From positions 1 to 64,000 of the forward strand of contig NZ_CAJTMT010000016.1 in NCBI RefSeq assembly GCF_910577345.1: a stretch of DNA of 64,000 nt, read 5' to 3'. Both the position numbers and the translations under genes were made by a program. The notes beneath the pieces are model-generated. The model was given only the letters and a program-made list of their open reading frames with translations, had not been told where the DNA came from and did not search any database. Below are positions 23,845 to 32,453 of the stretch, one piece after another. How positions within the stretch are numbered: the first letter of the stretch is position 1; every line of letters begins with the position of its first letter. Source of the DNA: an uncultured Duncaniella sp. GTDB taxonomy: Bacteria > Bacteroidota > Bacteroidia > Bacteroidales > Muribaculaceae.

Positions 23845-24762
23845 TCATGCATTTTCGGTCATTGCCGAAGTGGAGGTGCGCTTTATCCCGACACCTCCCC
23901 GTTCGGCGATGAACACACCTCCGATGATGGCGATGGCTCCTGTGAATGTGTAAACAGTGAAGGGTTCTTTGAGTATGATTGAAGAGGCTATGATGGTCAC
24001 AAGCGGAACAACATAGAGATAATTGGCTGCTTTGTCTGCCCCGAGCGACCTGACGGCGACGTTCCACATCAGATAACACAGCATCGATGCGAGGACGCCG
24101 AGAAAGAGCAGATTCATCCACACGACATTATGGGCGAGCAGGGCATAGTCCGAGCTATCGGTTTCCGCAATGAAAAATGGAAGTACAGAAACGATTCCGT
24201 AGAAAAACACCTTTCGGGTGATGAAAAAGGTGTCGTATTTCTTGGCCATACGGCGTACAATCAGGCAATAGCTCGACCATAGAAGCGCGGCAACTATGGT
24301 GAGGAAATCGCCGAGCGGACTGATTTCAAACTCCATGCCCTCGTTGATGATTACCAGGCCTACGCCTGTCAGTGCAATCATTGACCCTCCGAGCAAACTT
24401 TTGCGCAGCGGAGTCTTGTAGATTGCTCTTTCGAGGAGGACTGTGAAGATCGGGGCTGTGCAGATGAGGAGCGAGACATTCGAGGCAAATGTTATGCCGA
24501 GAGCGGTGTTTTCTGTGAGGAAATATATCGAGCCTCCCGCAAGGCCTCCGAGGGCGAGGGTAAGCTCGTCACGGAGGTTGGCAGCCAAGAATCTGCGCAT
24601 CATGGGAAGAATGCACAGATAAGCTAATATGAAGCGGTAGATAAAGATTGCAAGAGGTGTCAGACCCTCGGCTATGAGCAATTTGGTTGAGATGAAGGTC
24701 ACACCCCAGATGATTGCCGACAGGGCTGCAAGAAAATGCGGGAGGATAGTGCTGCGATTCAT
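23845..24762 (-). CDS. EamA/DMT superfamily transporter
   Basis: The 305-residue protein (ATG 24762) has ten hydrophobic helices arranged as two EamA repeats (about 10-140 and 155-290). The first repeat starts AALSAIIWGVTFISTKLL, and the typical end TFTGAIAIIGGVFIAERG is present. Such proteins export or import amino acids and metabolites. It is divergent from an Lrp-type regulator with about 150 bp between start codons and overlapping promoters, so it is likely controlled by that regulator. Confidence 0.88.
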   Translation of the reverse strand: MNRSTILPHFLAALSAIIWGVTFISTKLLIAEGLTPLAIFIYRFILAYLCILPMMRRFLAANLRDELTLALGGLAGGSIYFLTENTALGITFASNVSLLICTAPIFTVLLERAIYKTPLRKSLLGGSMIALTGVGLVIINEGMEFEISPLGDFLTIVAALLWSSYCLIVRRMAKKYDTFFITRKVFFYGIVSVLPFFIAETDSSDYALLAHNVVWMNLLFLGVLASMLCYLMWNVAVRSLGADKAANYLYVVPLVTIIASSIILKEPFTVYTFTGAIAIIGGVFIAERGGVGIKRTSTSAMTENA

Positions 24763-24786
24763 TATTGATGTTGACTTTTGTCGGTG

Positions 24787-24854
24787 CAAAATTACTTATT
24801 CTTTACCATAGTGCTGCAATATTGCTTGAAAGTAAGAAAATATTCCTATATTTG
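24787..24854. promoter_or_regulatory. Divergent promoters of the EamA transporter and Lrp regulator
   Basis: Minus strand: TAATTTTG (24794-24787) with a possible TTG about 22 bp upstream. Plus strand: CTTG (24825-24828) and TATATTTG (24847-24854), 18 bp apart. The two -33 regions share the same 30 bp, a layout suited to control by one regulator. Confidence 0.6.
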
Positions 24855-24914
24855 CCCGCAAAATGCGCTCCTATTCCTCCCGACGGATTGATGCGGGTGC
24901 TTATAAAGGACATA

Positions 24915-25388
24915 ATGACTATGATACAGCTCGACGAAACTGACGTGAAATTGCTGAAAGCATTGCAGCGCGATGCTAAAATGGCCACCAAGACTCTCTG
25001 TGATGAGGTCAATCTCTCGAAAACTCCGGTCTATGACCGAATCCGGCGTCTGGAGAAGGAAGGTGTCATCAAGGGTTATACTGCCGTTGTGGATCAGAAG
25101 AAGGTGGGTTTGCCTCTTGTGGTATTCTGCAACGTCTCGGTTGCGGTCCATGACGATGAGCACATCATGCGCTTCTGCTCGGAAATCGCTGAGATTGATG
25201 AGGTCATGGAGTGTTACTGCACCGGCGGTCACTATGATTTCCTTCTGAAAGTGGTTCTGAAGGATCTGGAGTCCTACAATAAGTTTGTTTTTGAAAAACT
25301 GACCAAGGTGCAGGGCATCATCAAGATGCAAAGTTCATTCGTGCTCAATGAGATAAAATCAACCAATGTACTTGAGATAAAGCTGTAG
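24915..25388 (+). CDS. Lrp/AsnC family transcriptional regulator
   Basis: The 157-residue protein (ATG 24915; ATG 24921 is equally possible) has the AsnC-type HTH at about 5-60 (LDETDVKLLKALQRDAKMATKTLCDEVNLSKTPVYDRIRRLEKEGVIKGY) and the RAM ligand-binding domain at about 70-150 (EVMECYCTGGHYDFLLKVVLKDLESYNKFV). Longer upstream reading is excluded because it would cover the promoter. It probably senses an amino acid and regulates the divergent EamA transporter. Confidence 0.92.
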   Translation: MTMIQLDETDVKLLKALQRDAKMATKTLCDEVNLSKTPVYDRIRRLEKEGVIKGYTAVVDQKKVGLPLVVFCNVSVAVHDDEHIMRFCSEIAEIDEVMECYCTGGHYDFLLKVVLKDLESYNKFVFEKLTKVQGIIKMQSSFVLNEIKSTNVLEIKL

Positions 25389-25553
25389 GATGGCCCATGC
25401 GGATGTGTGAAACATGCGGAAATCCTGTGAATCCGGGGTTTTGGCCAGGAAATAAAAAATTTTTTCAGCCCTCTAAAATATTTTGCGCTCTCGTGTGTCA
25501 TCCTTAGTGAAGGCCCTTCATCACAGTTTATTTAATTCAACATTGACACGATT

Positions 25554-25955
25554 ATGAAAAAAAGATTTTTTGGTTTTCTCGTTTTATGGCTGGCTGTACC
25601 TGCCGCCGCAGGTGCCGGAATCATGCTGCTTTGGAATTTATTGTTCCCTGCAATATTCGGATTGACGGTGATAAGCTATTGGCAGGGATTGGGCCTTTTT
25701 CTGCTTTGTCAGCTTCTGTGTGGCGGTTTTATTTTCGGTTTGATAGGAATGGCGATGATGTTTGGTCATCATCATGCATCTGACGGCCATCGGGCCATCC
25801 ATGATCACTGGCATAACATGAGCCGGGAGGAACGTCGTGAGTTCATCAACCGCCGCATGGGATTCCGTGGACCGTCTTTCGGTGGCGGGGTTGACGGGAC
25901 TGCGGAATCCGGTATGGACGCAAAGCGCTGCGGGGCTGATGGCGAGGCGCGCTAA
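25554..25955 (+). CDS. Small membrane protein, first gene of an ECF sigma cassette
   Basis: The 133-residue protein has two hydrophobic helices (about 7-35 and 43-68), then a His-rich region (FGHHHASDGHRAIHDHWHNMSREERREFINRRMG), possibly metal-binding, and a Gly-rich end. It does not match a family I know. Its last 17 nt overlap the following sigma factor gene, so co-expression is expected. By position it may be the sensor or anti-sigma partner, although it has no recognisable anti-sigma domain. Confidence 0.6.
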   Translation: MKKRFFGFLVLWLAVPAAAGAGIMLLWNLLFPAIFGLTVISYWQGLGLFLLCQLLCGGFIFGLIGMAMMFGHHHASDGHRAIHDHWHNMSREERREFINRRMGFRGPSFGGGVDGTAESGMDAKRCGADGEAR

Positions 25956-26481
25956 AGCATCTGAAGCGGAGGAGATCCTGCGCGATTCAGGTCCGGGTGT
26001 GAAACGGTTTATCCGTAGCCTGACGAAGATACGCGAGGATGCCGAGGATATTTGGCAGGAGGTGTGCTACAGTTTCCTGCGACATACGGATGATATTGAG
26101 AATGTCACCGCATGGCTCATGCGTGTGGCCCGCAATGCCGTCATCAACAATTCAGTACGCCGCCATGAATATCCCGATGCTGACGACGATCTTTCCGTAA
26201 GTCGTGAACTGGAGGAAATCATGTTTGCTCCTGACACTGCTCCGCCAGACATTATAATGCTCAGGTCGCTTGTCTGGGATGAGCTTGACGATGCTCTTGC
26301 CGAACTTCCCCCCGAACAGAGCGAGGCTTTCCGTCTGACCGTAATCGAGGGTATGTCGGTCAAGGAGATTGCGGAACTGACCGCAGTCCCGGCTGCAACA
26401 GTCACCTCGCGGAAATATTATGCTGTCAGACATCTCCGTGAACGTCTGGCCGACCTCTATATGGAGTTGCTTGGAGAATAG
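25939..26481 (+). CDS. ECF-type RNA polymerase sigma factor
   Basis: From ATG 25939 the protein has 180 residues, with sigma region 2 (KIREDAEDIWQEVCYSFLRHTDDIENVTAWLMRVARNAVINN, about 25-70) and region 4 (LDDALAELPPEQSEAFRLTVIEGMSVKEIAELTAVPAATVTSRKYYAVRHLRERL, about 115-170). An earlier in-frame start at 25837 would embed it deeper in the upstream membrane-protein gene and adds residues unlike any sigma factor. It is followed 68 nt later by an outer-membrane barrel gene, which may be its target. Confidence 0.88.
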   Translation: MARRAKASEAEEILRDSGPGVKRFIRSLTKIREDAEDIWQEVCYSFLRHTDDIENVTAWLMRVARNAVINNSVRRHEYPDADDDLSVSRELEEIMFAPDTAPPDIIMLRSLVWDELDDALAELPPEQSEAFRLTVIEGMSVKEIAELTAVPAATVTSRKYYAVRHLRERLADLYMELLGE

Positions 26482-26549
26482 GGATGTTGTCCCCGCTTGC
26501 CCGTTGCGAAAACCGGGTGACAGACTCATTAAAATCCACTGAAAGAACA

Positions 26550-28718
26550 ATGTTTAAGAATATATTTTGGATGGCGCTGATGTGCCTTCCTCTCCCTCTG
26601 TGTGCCTCAATTTCCCTGCCTGCCGATTCCATTCCGGAAACGGAGACCGTTGTCAATACCCTGCCGCCTGATGGCGATGACCTGTGGGACAGCGATTCCA
26701 TCCTGATGGAGCTTGATGATGTCGTGGTGTCGGCTGCCCGCACCATTGTAAAGTCTGACCGAAAACTTCTCTATCCGCAGCGCGGACAGATTGAAGGTTC
26801 GACGAGCGGACTTGATCTCATCAACCGTCTTCATCTGCCCGGTCTGTCAATAAATCCGGTTTTCGGGACGATAAATCTGACCGGCGGTCGCAGTGTCCAA
26901 TTGCGGCGCAACGGTGTGTTGGTCTCGGAGAAAGAGATTGCGGCCATTCCTCCGTCGGATATTGTCCGCATCGAGTATATCGATTCTCCCGGTCCGCGTT
27001 ATGAAGGTGCGGATGTGGTGATTAATGTACTGACACGTCGGAATGATTCGGGAGGTAATGTCAGCGGTGAGTTTATGAATGCAATCGGCAACGGCAAATT
27101 CGCTTCGATTGACGATGTTGCTTTTTCTCATGGACATGGGCCATCGGAATTGGCTGTGAATGCTTCATGGTTCATGATGACGCGCGACAATTGGGTGCGT
27201 GACTACAATGAGACCCGTCATTATGCGGATGGCACCGTCGAGGAGCGCCGTGAGGTCGGTATACCGGTGAAAATCGGCAACTCAGGACTGGTCACGGATG
27301 TGAACTATTCCTACACTCCCTCGGAAAGCGACATGTTGAACGTCCGCTTTAACCTTGGTTGGGATCTCATTCCCTACAATGAGGAAGGTGACCGCCATTC
27401 ATATCTCTACACTTCCACCTCCCCTCTTCCTGTGGAAATCAAGGAACATTCGTCGGAGCGCTCGCTCACACCGGCTCTCAGTCTCTATTACCGCCATGCT
27501 TTTTCGCGTGGTGAGAGTCTGACTTTCGAGGTCACCGGCACAAGGGTGAATTCCCGAAGTAAACGCCGGTATTCCGAACGCGGAGAGGGGCGTCCGGAAG
27601 AGGATGTGGTTTCCGACAACCGTGGGAGGAGCAATTCTTTAATAGCTGAAGGCGTGTGGGAGAAAAATATCTCAGCGTGGACATTTCTTGCAGGAGGTCG
27701 TCATCTTCAGCGCCTCACCTCTGACCGCTATGCCGGGACAGTCGCGGCCGACATCACAGTCCGTCAGGCTGAAATCTCGCTCTACGCTGGGCTTTCCCGC
27801 CGTGGAACGGATTGGTCCGCCTCGCTCTCTCTGAAGGGTTCACGCATCTATTCGCGTCAGGAAAATGTCAGCCGCAGTGACTATGCCTTTCAACCGGAAT
27901 TTGTCGGTTCATATTCACCGGTGGCGTCTCTGACCATCCGATATTCCGCAGGATTATCAGCCTCCTCTCCGGCAGTTGCGATGATGAGCGACGTGGAGCA
28001 GATTGTTGATGCCGGAATGGTTGTTAGGGGCAATCCCGGATTGAAAGCATACAGGACTTTTAACCAACGTTTCAACCTCGGATTCAACCATCATCTCTTT
28101 GATGTGGACTGGACAGTGGGATTCAGCCGTGAGTATAATCCTGTGATGGGTGAGATTATCCGTGAAGGAACCCTGTTTGTGAAGACCTACGCCAATCAGC
28201 GTTCGTTTGACTGCCTGTCGTCGGAACTTAACTTGCTCATTCATCCTTTCGGGGACTATCTCACGCTCTCGCTGTCGCCTCTCTTCAACCGCTATATAAG
28301 CCGGGGGAATACCTATACCCATACATGCAATATGTTCCGTTTTCGTTGGGATTTGGATGTGAAGTTCGGGAACTGGGTGCTTTCCTACAATACTTTCATG
28401 GGTCCATCGAACCGTATGTATGGCGAGGAAATCATAGAGGAGAAAAATATGAATATGATACTTGCAGGTTATGTAGCCCCGACATGGTCACTTCAGCTTG
28501 GAGCATTTGATCCGTTTATGAAAACGTATTGGATGGAGACTCGCAATCTGTCGGAAATCGCTCCCTACACTTCGCGTGCCTATTGCCATAAGAACCCTTA
28601 TTTTACAATAAAGGCAAGCTTCTCCCTCAACTATGGCAAAAAGCAAACCTCCGCATCACCCACCCCCCACCTCAATACCGCAGACGACAACCAAGGTCTG
28701 ATGAAAGGATTCAAGTGA
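26550..28718 (+). CDS. Outer-membrane beta-barrel protein, TonB-receptor-like
   Basis: From ATG 26550 the protein has 722 residues: a signal peptide (about 1-21), a short Asp-rich linker, a plug-like domain (about 60-165; ELDDVVVSAART, LDLINRLHLPGLSINPVFGTINLTGGRSVQLRRNG, DIVRIEYIDSPGPRYEGADVVINVLTRR) and a long barrel of the OMP_b-brl_3 type. It has no carboxypeptidase-like N-domain, so it is a small TonB-dependent-receptor relative rather than a SusC. The position behind the ECF sigma cassette suggests regulation by it. Its stop lies 5 nt before the nonanucleotide repeat palindrome. Confidence 0.78.
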   Translation: MFKNIFWMALMCLPLPLCASISLPADSIPETETVVNTLPPDGDDLWDSDSILMELDDVVVSAARTIVKSDRKLLYPQRGQIEGSTSGLDLINRLHLPGLSINPVFGTINLTGGRSVQLRRNGVLVSEKEIAAIPPSDIVRIEYIDSPGPRYEGADVVINVLTRRNDSGGNVSGEFMNAIGNGKFASIDDVAFSHGHGPSELAVNASWFMMTRDNWVRDYNETRHYADGTVEERREVGIPVKIGNSGLVTDVNYSYTPSESDMLNVRFNLGWDLIPYNEEGDRHSYLYTSTSPLPVEIKEHSSERSLTPALSLYYRHAFSRGESLTFEVTGTRVNSRSKRRYSERGEGRPEEDVVSDNRGRSNSLIAEGVWEKNISAWTFLAGGRHLQRLTSDRYAGTVAADITVRQAEISLYAGLSRRGTDWSASLSLKGSRIYSRQENVSRSDYAFQPEFVGSYSPVASLTIRYSAGLSASSPAVAMMSDVEQIVDAGMVVRGNPGLKAYRTFNQRFNLGFNHHLFDVDWTVGFSREYNPVMGEIIREGTLFVKTYANQRSFDCLSSELNLLIHPFGDYLTLSLSPLFNRYISRGNTYTHTCNMFRFRWDLDVKFGNWVLSYNTFMGPSNRMYGEEIIEEKNMNMILAGYVAPTWSLQLGAFDPFMKTYWMETRNLSEIAPYTSRAYCHKNPYFTIKASFSLNYGKKQTSASPTPHLNTADDNQGLMKGFK

Positions 28719-28723
28719 AATTT

Positions 28724-28872
28724 AAATAAGGCAAATAAGCCTAATAGGGCTAATAAGTCTAATAAGCCCAATAAGTCAAATAAGCCCAATAAGTCAATAA
28801 TGCTTATTGGGCCTATTTGTCCTATTAGACTTATTGGACCTATTAGACTTATTAGCCCTATTTGCCTAATTA
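28724..28872. repeat. Palindrome made of tandem 9-nt units (AATAAGCCT type)
   Basis: The left half is eight consecutive nonamers of form AATARG(G/C/T)C(A/T/C); the right half is their reverse complement (TTATTGGGCC, CTATTAGAC and similar), making a roughly 150-bp self-complementary tract. It fills the space between the convergent barrel gene (stop 28718) and pdxB (stop 28893). It likely acts as a bidirectional 3'-end structure. Confidence 0.8.
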
Positions 28873-28892
28873 TCCCTATTATCTTCCCCCAA

Positions 28893-29951
28893 TCATCCTC
28901 TCGGTTCCGGGCGGAGGTTGTAGTTGTTGCGGAGGGATTCGAAGGTGGCGGGGAGGGAGGCCGTGTGGATTGATTTCAGGGATGAGGTGTCAGCATCAAT
29001 GTCGTAGTTGATTGCTTCGGGAGTGATGGTTTTAGGAACGGGGGCGGTGTGGGGAAGGGTTGCGGTGAATTTTTCAGGAGTGATGTCCATTCCGTAGTGT
29101 CGGGCAAGATGACGTGCAAGCGCGTCGAGTACCATTGAGGTCGCGCGGATTTTGCCTTCTTCAGAATAACCGGCTATATGTGGTGTGGCCACGGTTGCCA
29201 TTTCGAGCAATTCTGTGTCGATGGCAGGCTCTCCTTCCCAGCAGTCAATGGCAAGTGCTGAAATCTTGCCGATATTGAAAGCCCGTTTCAGCGCATCGGT
29301 ATCCGTAACGGGACCACGGGCGGCGTTGATGACCATCGGTCGCTTTTCGGTCTTGTCAAGGAAACTGTCGTTGATGAGGTGATAGGTCGGGTGCTTTCCG
29401 GTGCGTGTCAAAGGGGTATGGACAGTGATAACGTCACACTTCCGTGCAATTTTATCAAGCCCGACATACTCCTTGCCGTCTTTTCCCTCCTCTTCGCGTG
29501 GAGGGTCGTTGAGCAGCACGGTCATGCCAAGTCCCTTTGCCCAGCGTTCGAGGATGGATCCGACATTTCCGACACCGATGATTCCGAGTGTCTTGTCGGC
29601 AAAGGTTTCGTCCGGGCGGAGTGTGCGTCCGATGGCTGCAAGCACATATTGCGCCACAGCGGGAGCGTTGCATCCGGGAGCGTTGGCGACGCATATTCCC
29701 CGTGACGAGCAATAGTCAAGGTCAATATGGTCGGTGCCGATTGTCGCTGTCCCGACGAAGCTGCATTTCGATTCATCGAGCAGATTGCTGTTGCATTTTG
29801 TGCGTGTGCGTGTAAGGAGAATGTCAGCATCGCGCATCACCTCCGGCGTTATCGCATCGCCGGGAAGATAGATGGCGTTGCCGAGCCCTTCAAGAGCTTC
29901 TTTAAGAAAAGGTATGTTGCGGTCGGCAACTATTGTCAGTGTCTTGTCCAT
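28893..29951 (-). CDS. pdxB: Erythronate-4-phosphate dehydrogenase
   Basis: PdxB oxidises 4-phosphoerythronate to 2-oxo-3-hydroxy-4-phosphobutanoate in pyridoxal phosphate synthesis. From ATG 29951 the protein has 352 residues and begins MDKTLTIVADRNIPF. It has the D-isomer 2-hydroxyacid dehydrogenase fold: the NAD-binding GIIGVGNVGS motif (about 123), NAARGP (about 215), the catalytic Arg/Glu/His triad regions, with His in ATPHIAGYS (about 258), and the PdxB C-terminal dimerisation part. Starts at 29957 or 30002 are possible but lack conserved residues. PLP made by this pathway serves the speA product. The start lies 20 nt after the upstream membrane-protein stop. Confidence 0.93.
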   Translation of the reverse strand: MDKTLTIVADRNIPFLKEALEGLGNAIYLPGDAITPEVMRDADILLTRTRTKCNSNLLDESKCSFVGTATIGTDHIDLDYCSSRGICVANAPGCNAPAVAQYVLAAIGRTLRPDETFADKTLGIIGVGNVGSILERWAKGLGMTVLLNDPPREEEGKDGKEYVGLDKIARKCDVITVHTPLTRTGKHPTYHLINDSFLDKTEKRPMVINAARGPVTDTDALKRAFNIGKISALAIDCWEGEPAIDTELLEMATVATPHIAGYSEEGKIRATSMVLDALARHLARHYGMDITPEKFTATLPHTAPVPKTITPEAINYDIDADTSSLKSIHTASLPATFESLRNNYNLRPEPRG

Positions 29952-29970
29952 AGTCATGCAGGGGGAAGAA

Positions 29971-30957
29971 TCAGACGAGCATAGCCCAGGTGTAGATTCC
30001 AAGGTAGGCCACTATCAGTGAAACGACCACGATGTAGCCTCGCCGCATGACTGTCAGACGGAAGAAATGTCCCACCTGAAAGGCTATGCAGGCGTTGAGT
30101 ATGGTCACATAGAAGGCTATGTTTGTGAAGTTGATGATTGCAAAGAGGCCAGTCGCGACGGAAATCAGCGAAATCATTCCGTTGTAGGCACGAGCCTGTG
30201 CATTGAATCCTATGATTTTGAGTAGATTGAAGCCTCCGAGGAAGAATCCGGTAATGAGTGTCAGCAAGGTGGCTGCAAGCATCGGCCAGCTTCCCGGCAT
30301 CGATAGCAACATTGCCGGAGGGGTGAATTCGAAGTGTGGGATTTCCGGTTGTGGAACTATGCCAAGTCCCCACACGATCCATGCGGGAGTGATGTTGCCG
30401 AGGATGGCCGCAAGTATCTTCTTGAATTTGAAGATGCGCATCTGGCCGAGCCCGGCAATGAAGAGAGGGATGTAGAGGACGGTGGTATATTCAATCAACT
30501 GGCCTATACCCAGAAGGAAGAAGGCAAGGAATACCCTTCGGCTGCTTTGCCTGATGTTGTAGACACTGAACATCAGCCACACTCCTGCGAGGATGAGCAG
30601 GGCGATGATTGACGATGCACCCAACTGCCCCATGACGGCAGGAACACAGGCCATCGTGAACATAAAGTAGGCCGCGAAGAATACCGATGTGGTCCGCAGG
30701 AGATTGAAATGCCTGTTGATGAGTATCATCAGTCCGGCTGTCGCGCCGACGAATATCACGTTGGCCCATAGCGAGAGCCACGATGATGAGAGCCATTCGG
30801 CGGGTGTCGGGAAGGCTATTGTGCGGAAGTCGCCGATACGCGGGATTTTTCCGAATGCGTAGGCCTGTATGGTCATGAAAATGGCCGCGAGGGCGATGAG
30901 CACTGCCATCCCTCGCGACCTGATGATTCGTGTGAATGTGACTTCCTTTCGGGTCAT
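29971..30957 (-). CDS. Multi-pass membrane protein of unknown function
   Basis: The 328-residue protein has nine or ten hydrophobic helices and short loops, and no catalytic motif that I recognise. It is the middle gene of purD - membrane protein - pdxB on the minus strand, with 74 nt to purD and 19 nt to pdxB, and is probably co-transcribed with at least pdxB. It resembles the uncharacterised Bacteroidetes membrane proteins often annotated DUF6427, but I would not assign the family firmly. Confidence 0.6.
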   Translation of the reverse strand: MTRKEVTFTRIIRSRGMAVLIALAAIFMTIQAYAFGKIPRIGDFRTIAFPTPAEWLSSSWLSLWANVIFVGATAGLMILINRHFNLLRTTSVFFAAYFMFTMACVPAVMGQLGASSIIALLILAGVWLMFSVYNIRQSSRRVFLAFFLLGIGQLIEYTTVLYIPLFIAGLGQMRIFKFKKILAAILGNITPAWIVWGLGIVPQPEIPHFEFTPPAMLLSMPGSWPMLAATLLTLITGFFLGGFNLLKIIGFNAQARAYNGMISLISVATGLFAIINFTNIAFYVTILNACIAFQVGHFFRLTVMRRGYIVVVSLIVAYLGIYTWAMLV

Positions 30958-31031
30958 AGATGAAAATTAGAGGAGTGAATCGACTTGACGAGTCAAATCC
31001 GCATGAGCAGCGGAATCCTGACTCATCGTCT

Positions 31032-32417
31032 TCAAGACAATTTTTTGAGATCCTGTCCGATGTCGCGGCGCATGTATTTGCCTGCGAATTCAACGGTGTC
31101 GGCTGCGGCATAGCTGTTGGCGAGAGCTTCGTCAATGTCTTTGCCGTAGGCGCTACATGCGATGACTCGACCGCCTGAGGTGACGAGCTCGCCGTCGTCG
31201 GCGCGGCTTGTTCCGGCATGGAAGAGAATGGCGTTGACTGCATCCTCGGCTCCGGTGATGACCTCACCCTTGGAATAGCTGCCGGGATAACCGCCTGACA
31301 CAACCATGACGGTGGTGGCGAAGCGCGGGTCTTCGGCAAGAGGAAGCTGACCGAGATTGCCACGGGCTGCAGCTTCGAGGAGCGGGAGAAGGTCGGAGGC
31401 GATGCGGAGCATCACAACTTCTGTCTCGGGGTCGCCCATGCGGACGTTGTATTCAATCACCATCGGTTCGCCCTCGACTTCGATGAGTCCGAGGAAGATG
31501 AATCCGCGGTAGGTGATACCTTCGGCGATGAGTCCGTTGACGGTCGGGAGGATGATGCGCTCCTCAACCTTGCGCATGAATTCCTCGTTGGCAAACACCA
31601 CGGGACTGACAGCACCCATGCCGCCGGTGTTGGGGCCGGTGTCACCTTCGCCGATGCGCTTGTAGTCCTTTGCGACGGGGAGTATGCGGTAGCCGCCGTT
31701 GCCGTCGGTGAGGACGAAGACCGAACATTCGATTCCTTTGAGGAATTCCTCGATGACTACTGTCGCTGAGGATTTACCGAACATTCCGCCGAGCATTTCG
31801 CGGAGCGATTTCTTGGCTTCTTCGAGCGAGTCGATGATGAGCACGCCCTTGCCTGCTGCGAGGCCGTCGGCTTTGAGTACGTAGGGGGCTTTGAGGGTTT
31901 CAAGGAATTTGCATCCATCCTCGACAGTCTCGGCAGTGAAGCTCTGATAGCGCGCGGTGGGGATTGAGTGGCGTACCATGAACTGCTTGGCGAAATCCTT
32001 GCTGCCTTCGAGGGCGGCGCCGGCTTTCGAGGGGCCGACGATGACGGGCGCACCTTCGATTTCCTGGAAATAGTCAAAGATACCTGCCACGAGCGGGTCT
32101 TCATTTCCGACCACAATCATGTCAATCTCCTTTTCAGCCGCGAAATCGGCGATTGCCTTGAAATCGAGGGGGGAGAGCTTGACATTCTCGCCGTAGGCTC
32201 CTGTGCCTCCGTTGCCGGGTGCGATGTAGAGCTTTTCGAGACGCGGTGAGAGTGAAATCTTCCATGCAAGCGCACATTCACGGCCTCCGGAGCCGAGGAG
32301 AAGCACTTTCAGCTTTTCGCCCTGCTGCGCTAGGGTTTCACCTGCATTGAAGGGGCTCTTTTCGGGAGCGTTGCTTACGGGATGACGAAGCGTGTTGAGG
32401 TTCTGTTGGATCGACAT
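31032..32417 (-). CDS. purD: Phosphoribosylamine-glycine ligase
   Basis: PurD joins phosphoribosylamine and glycine with ATP in purine synthesis. Its motifs are clear: VLLLGSGGRECALAWK (about 38-53), the ATP-grasp segment LKADGLAAGKGVLI, GIECSVFVLTDG, KDYKRIGEGDTGPNTGGMGAVSP, and NVRMGDPETEVVMLRI. At 461 residues it is about 36 longer than usual: the N-terminal stretch before KVLLLG (MSIQQNLNTLRHPVSNAPEK...) is not part of the fold. No other ATG lies between, so either the extension is real or a non-ATG start near KVLLLG is used. Confidence 0.94.
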   Translation of the reverse strand: MSIQQNLNTLRHPVSNAPEKSPFNAGETLAQQGEKLKVLLLGSGGRECALAWKISLSPRLEKLYIAPGNGGTGAYGENVKLSPLDFKAIADFAAEKEIDMIVVGNEDPLVAGIFDYFQEIEGAPVIVGPSKAGAALEGSKDFAKQFMVRHSIPTARYQSFTAETVEDGCKFLETLKAPYVLKADGLAAGKGVLIIDSLEEAKKSLREMLGGMFGKSSATVVIEEFLKGIECSVFVLTDGNGGYRILPVAKDYKRIGEGDTGPNTGGMGAVSPVVFANEEFMRKVEERIILPTVNGLIAEGITYRGFIFLGLIEVEGEPMVIEYNVRMGDPETEVVMLRIASDLLPLLEAAARGNLGQLPLAEDPRFATTVMVVSGGYPGSYSKGEVITGAEDAVNAILFHAGTSRADDGELVTSGGRVIACSAYGKDIDEALANSYAAADTVEFAGKYMRRDIGQDLKKLS

Positions 32418-32453
32418 GGGTAATTTATGGTGTGGGGATGAATGGGAAATGGA

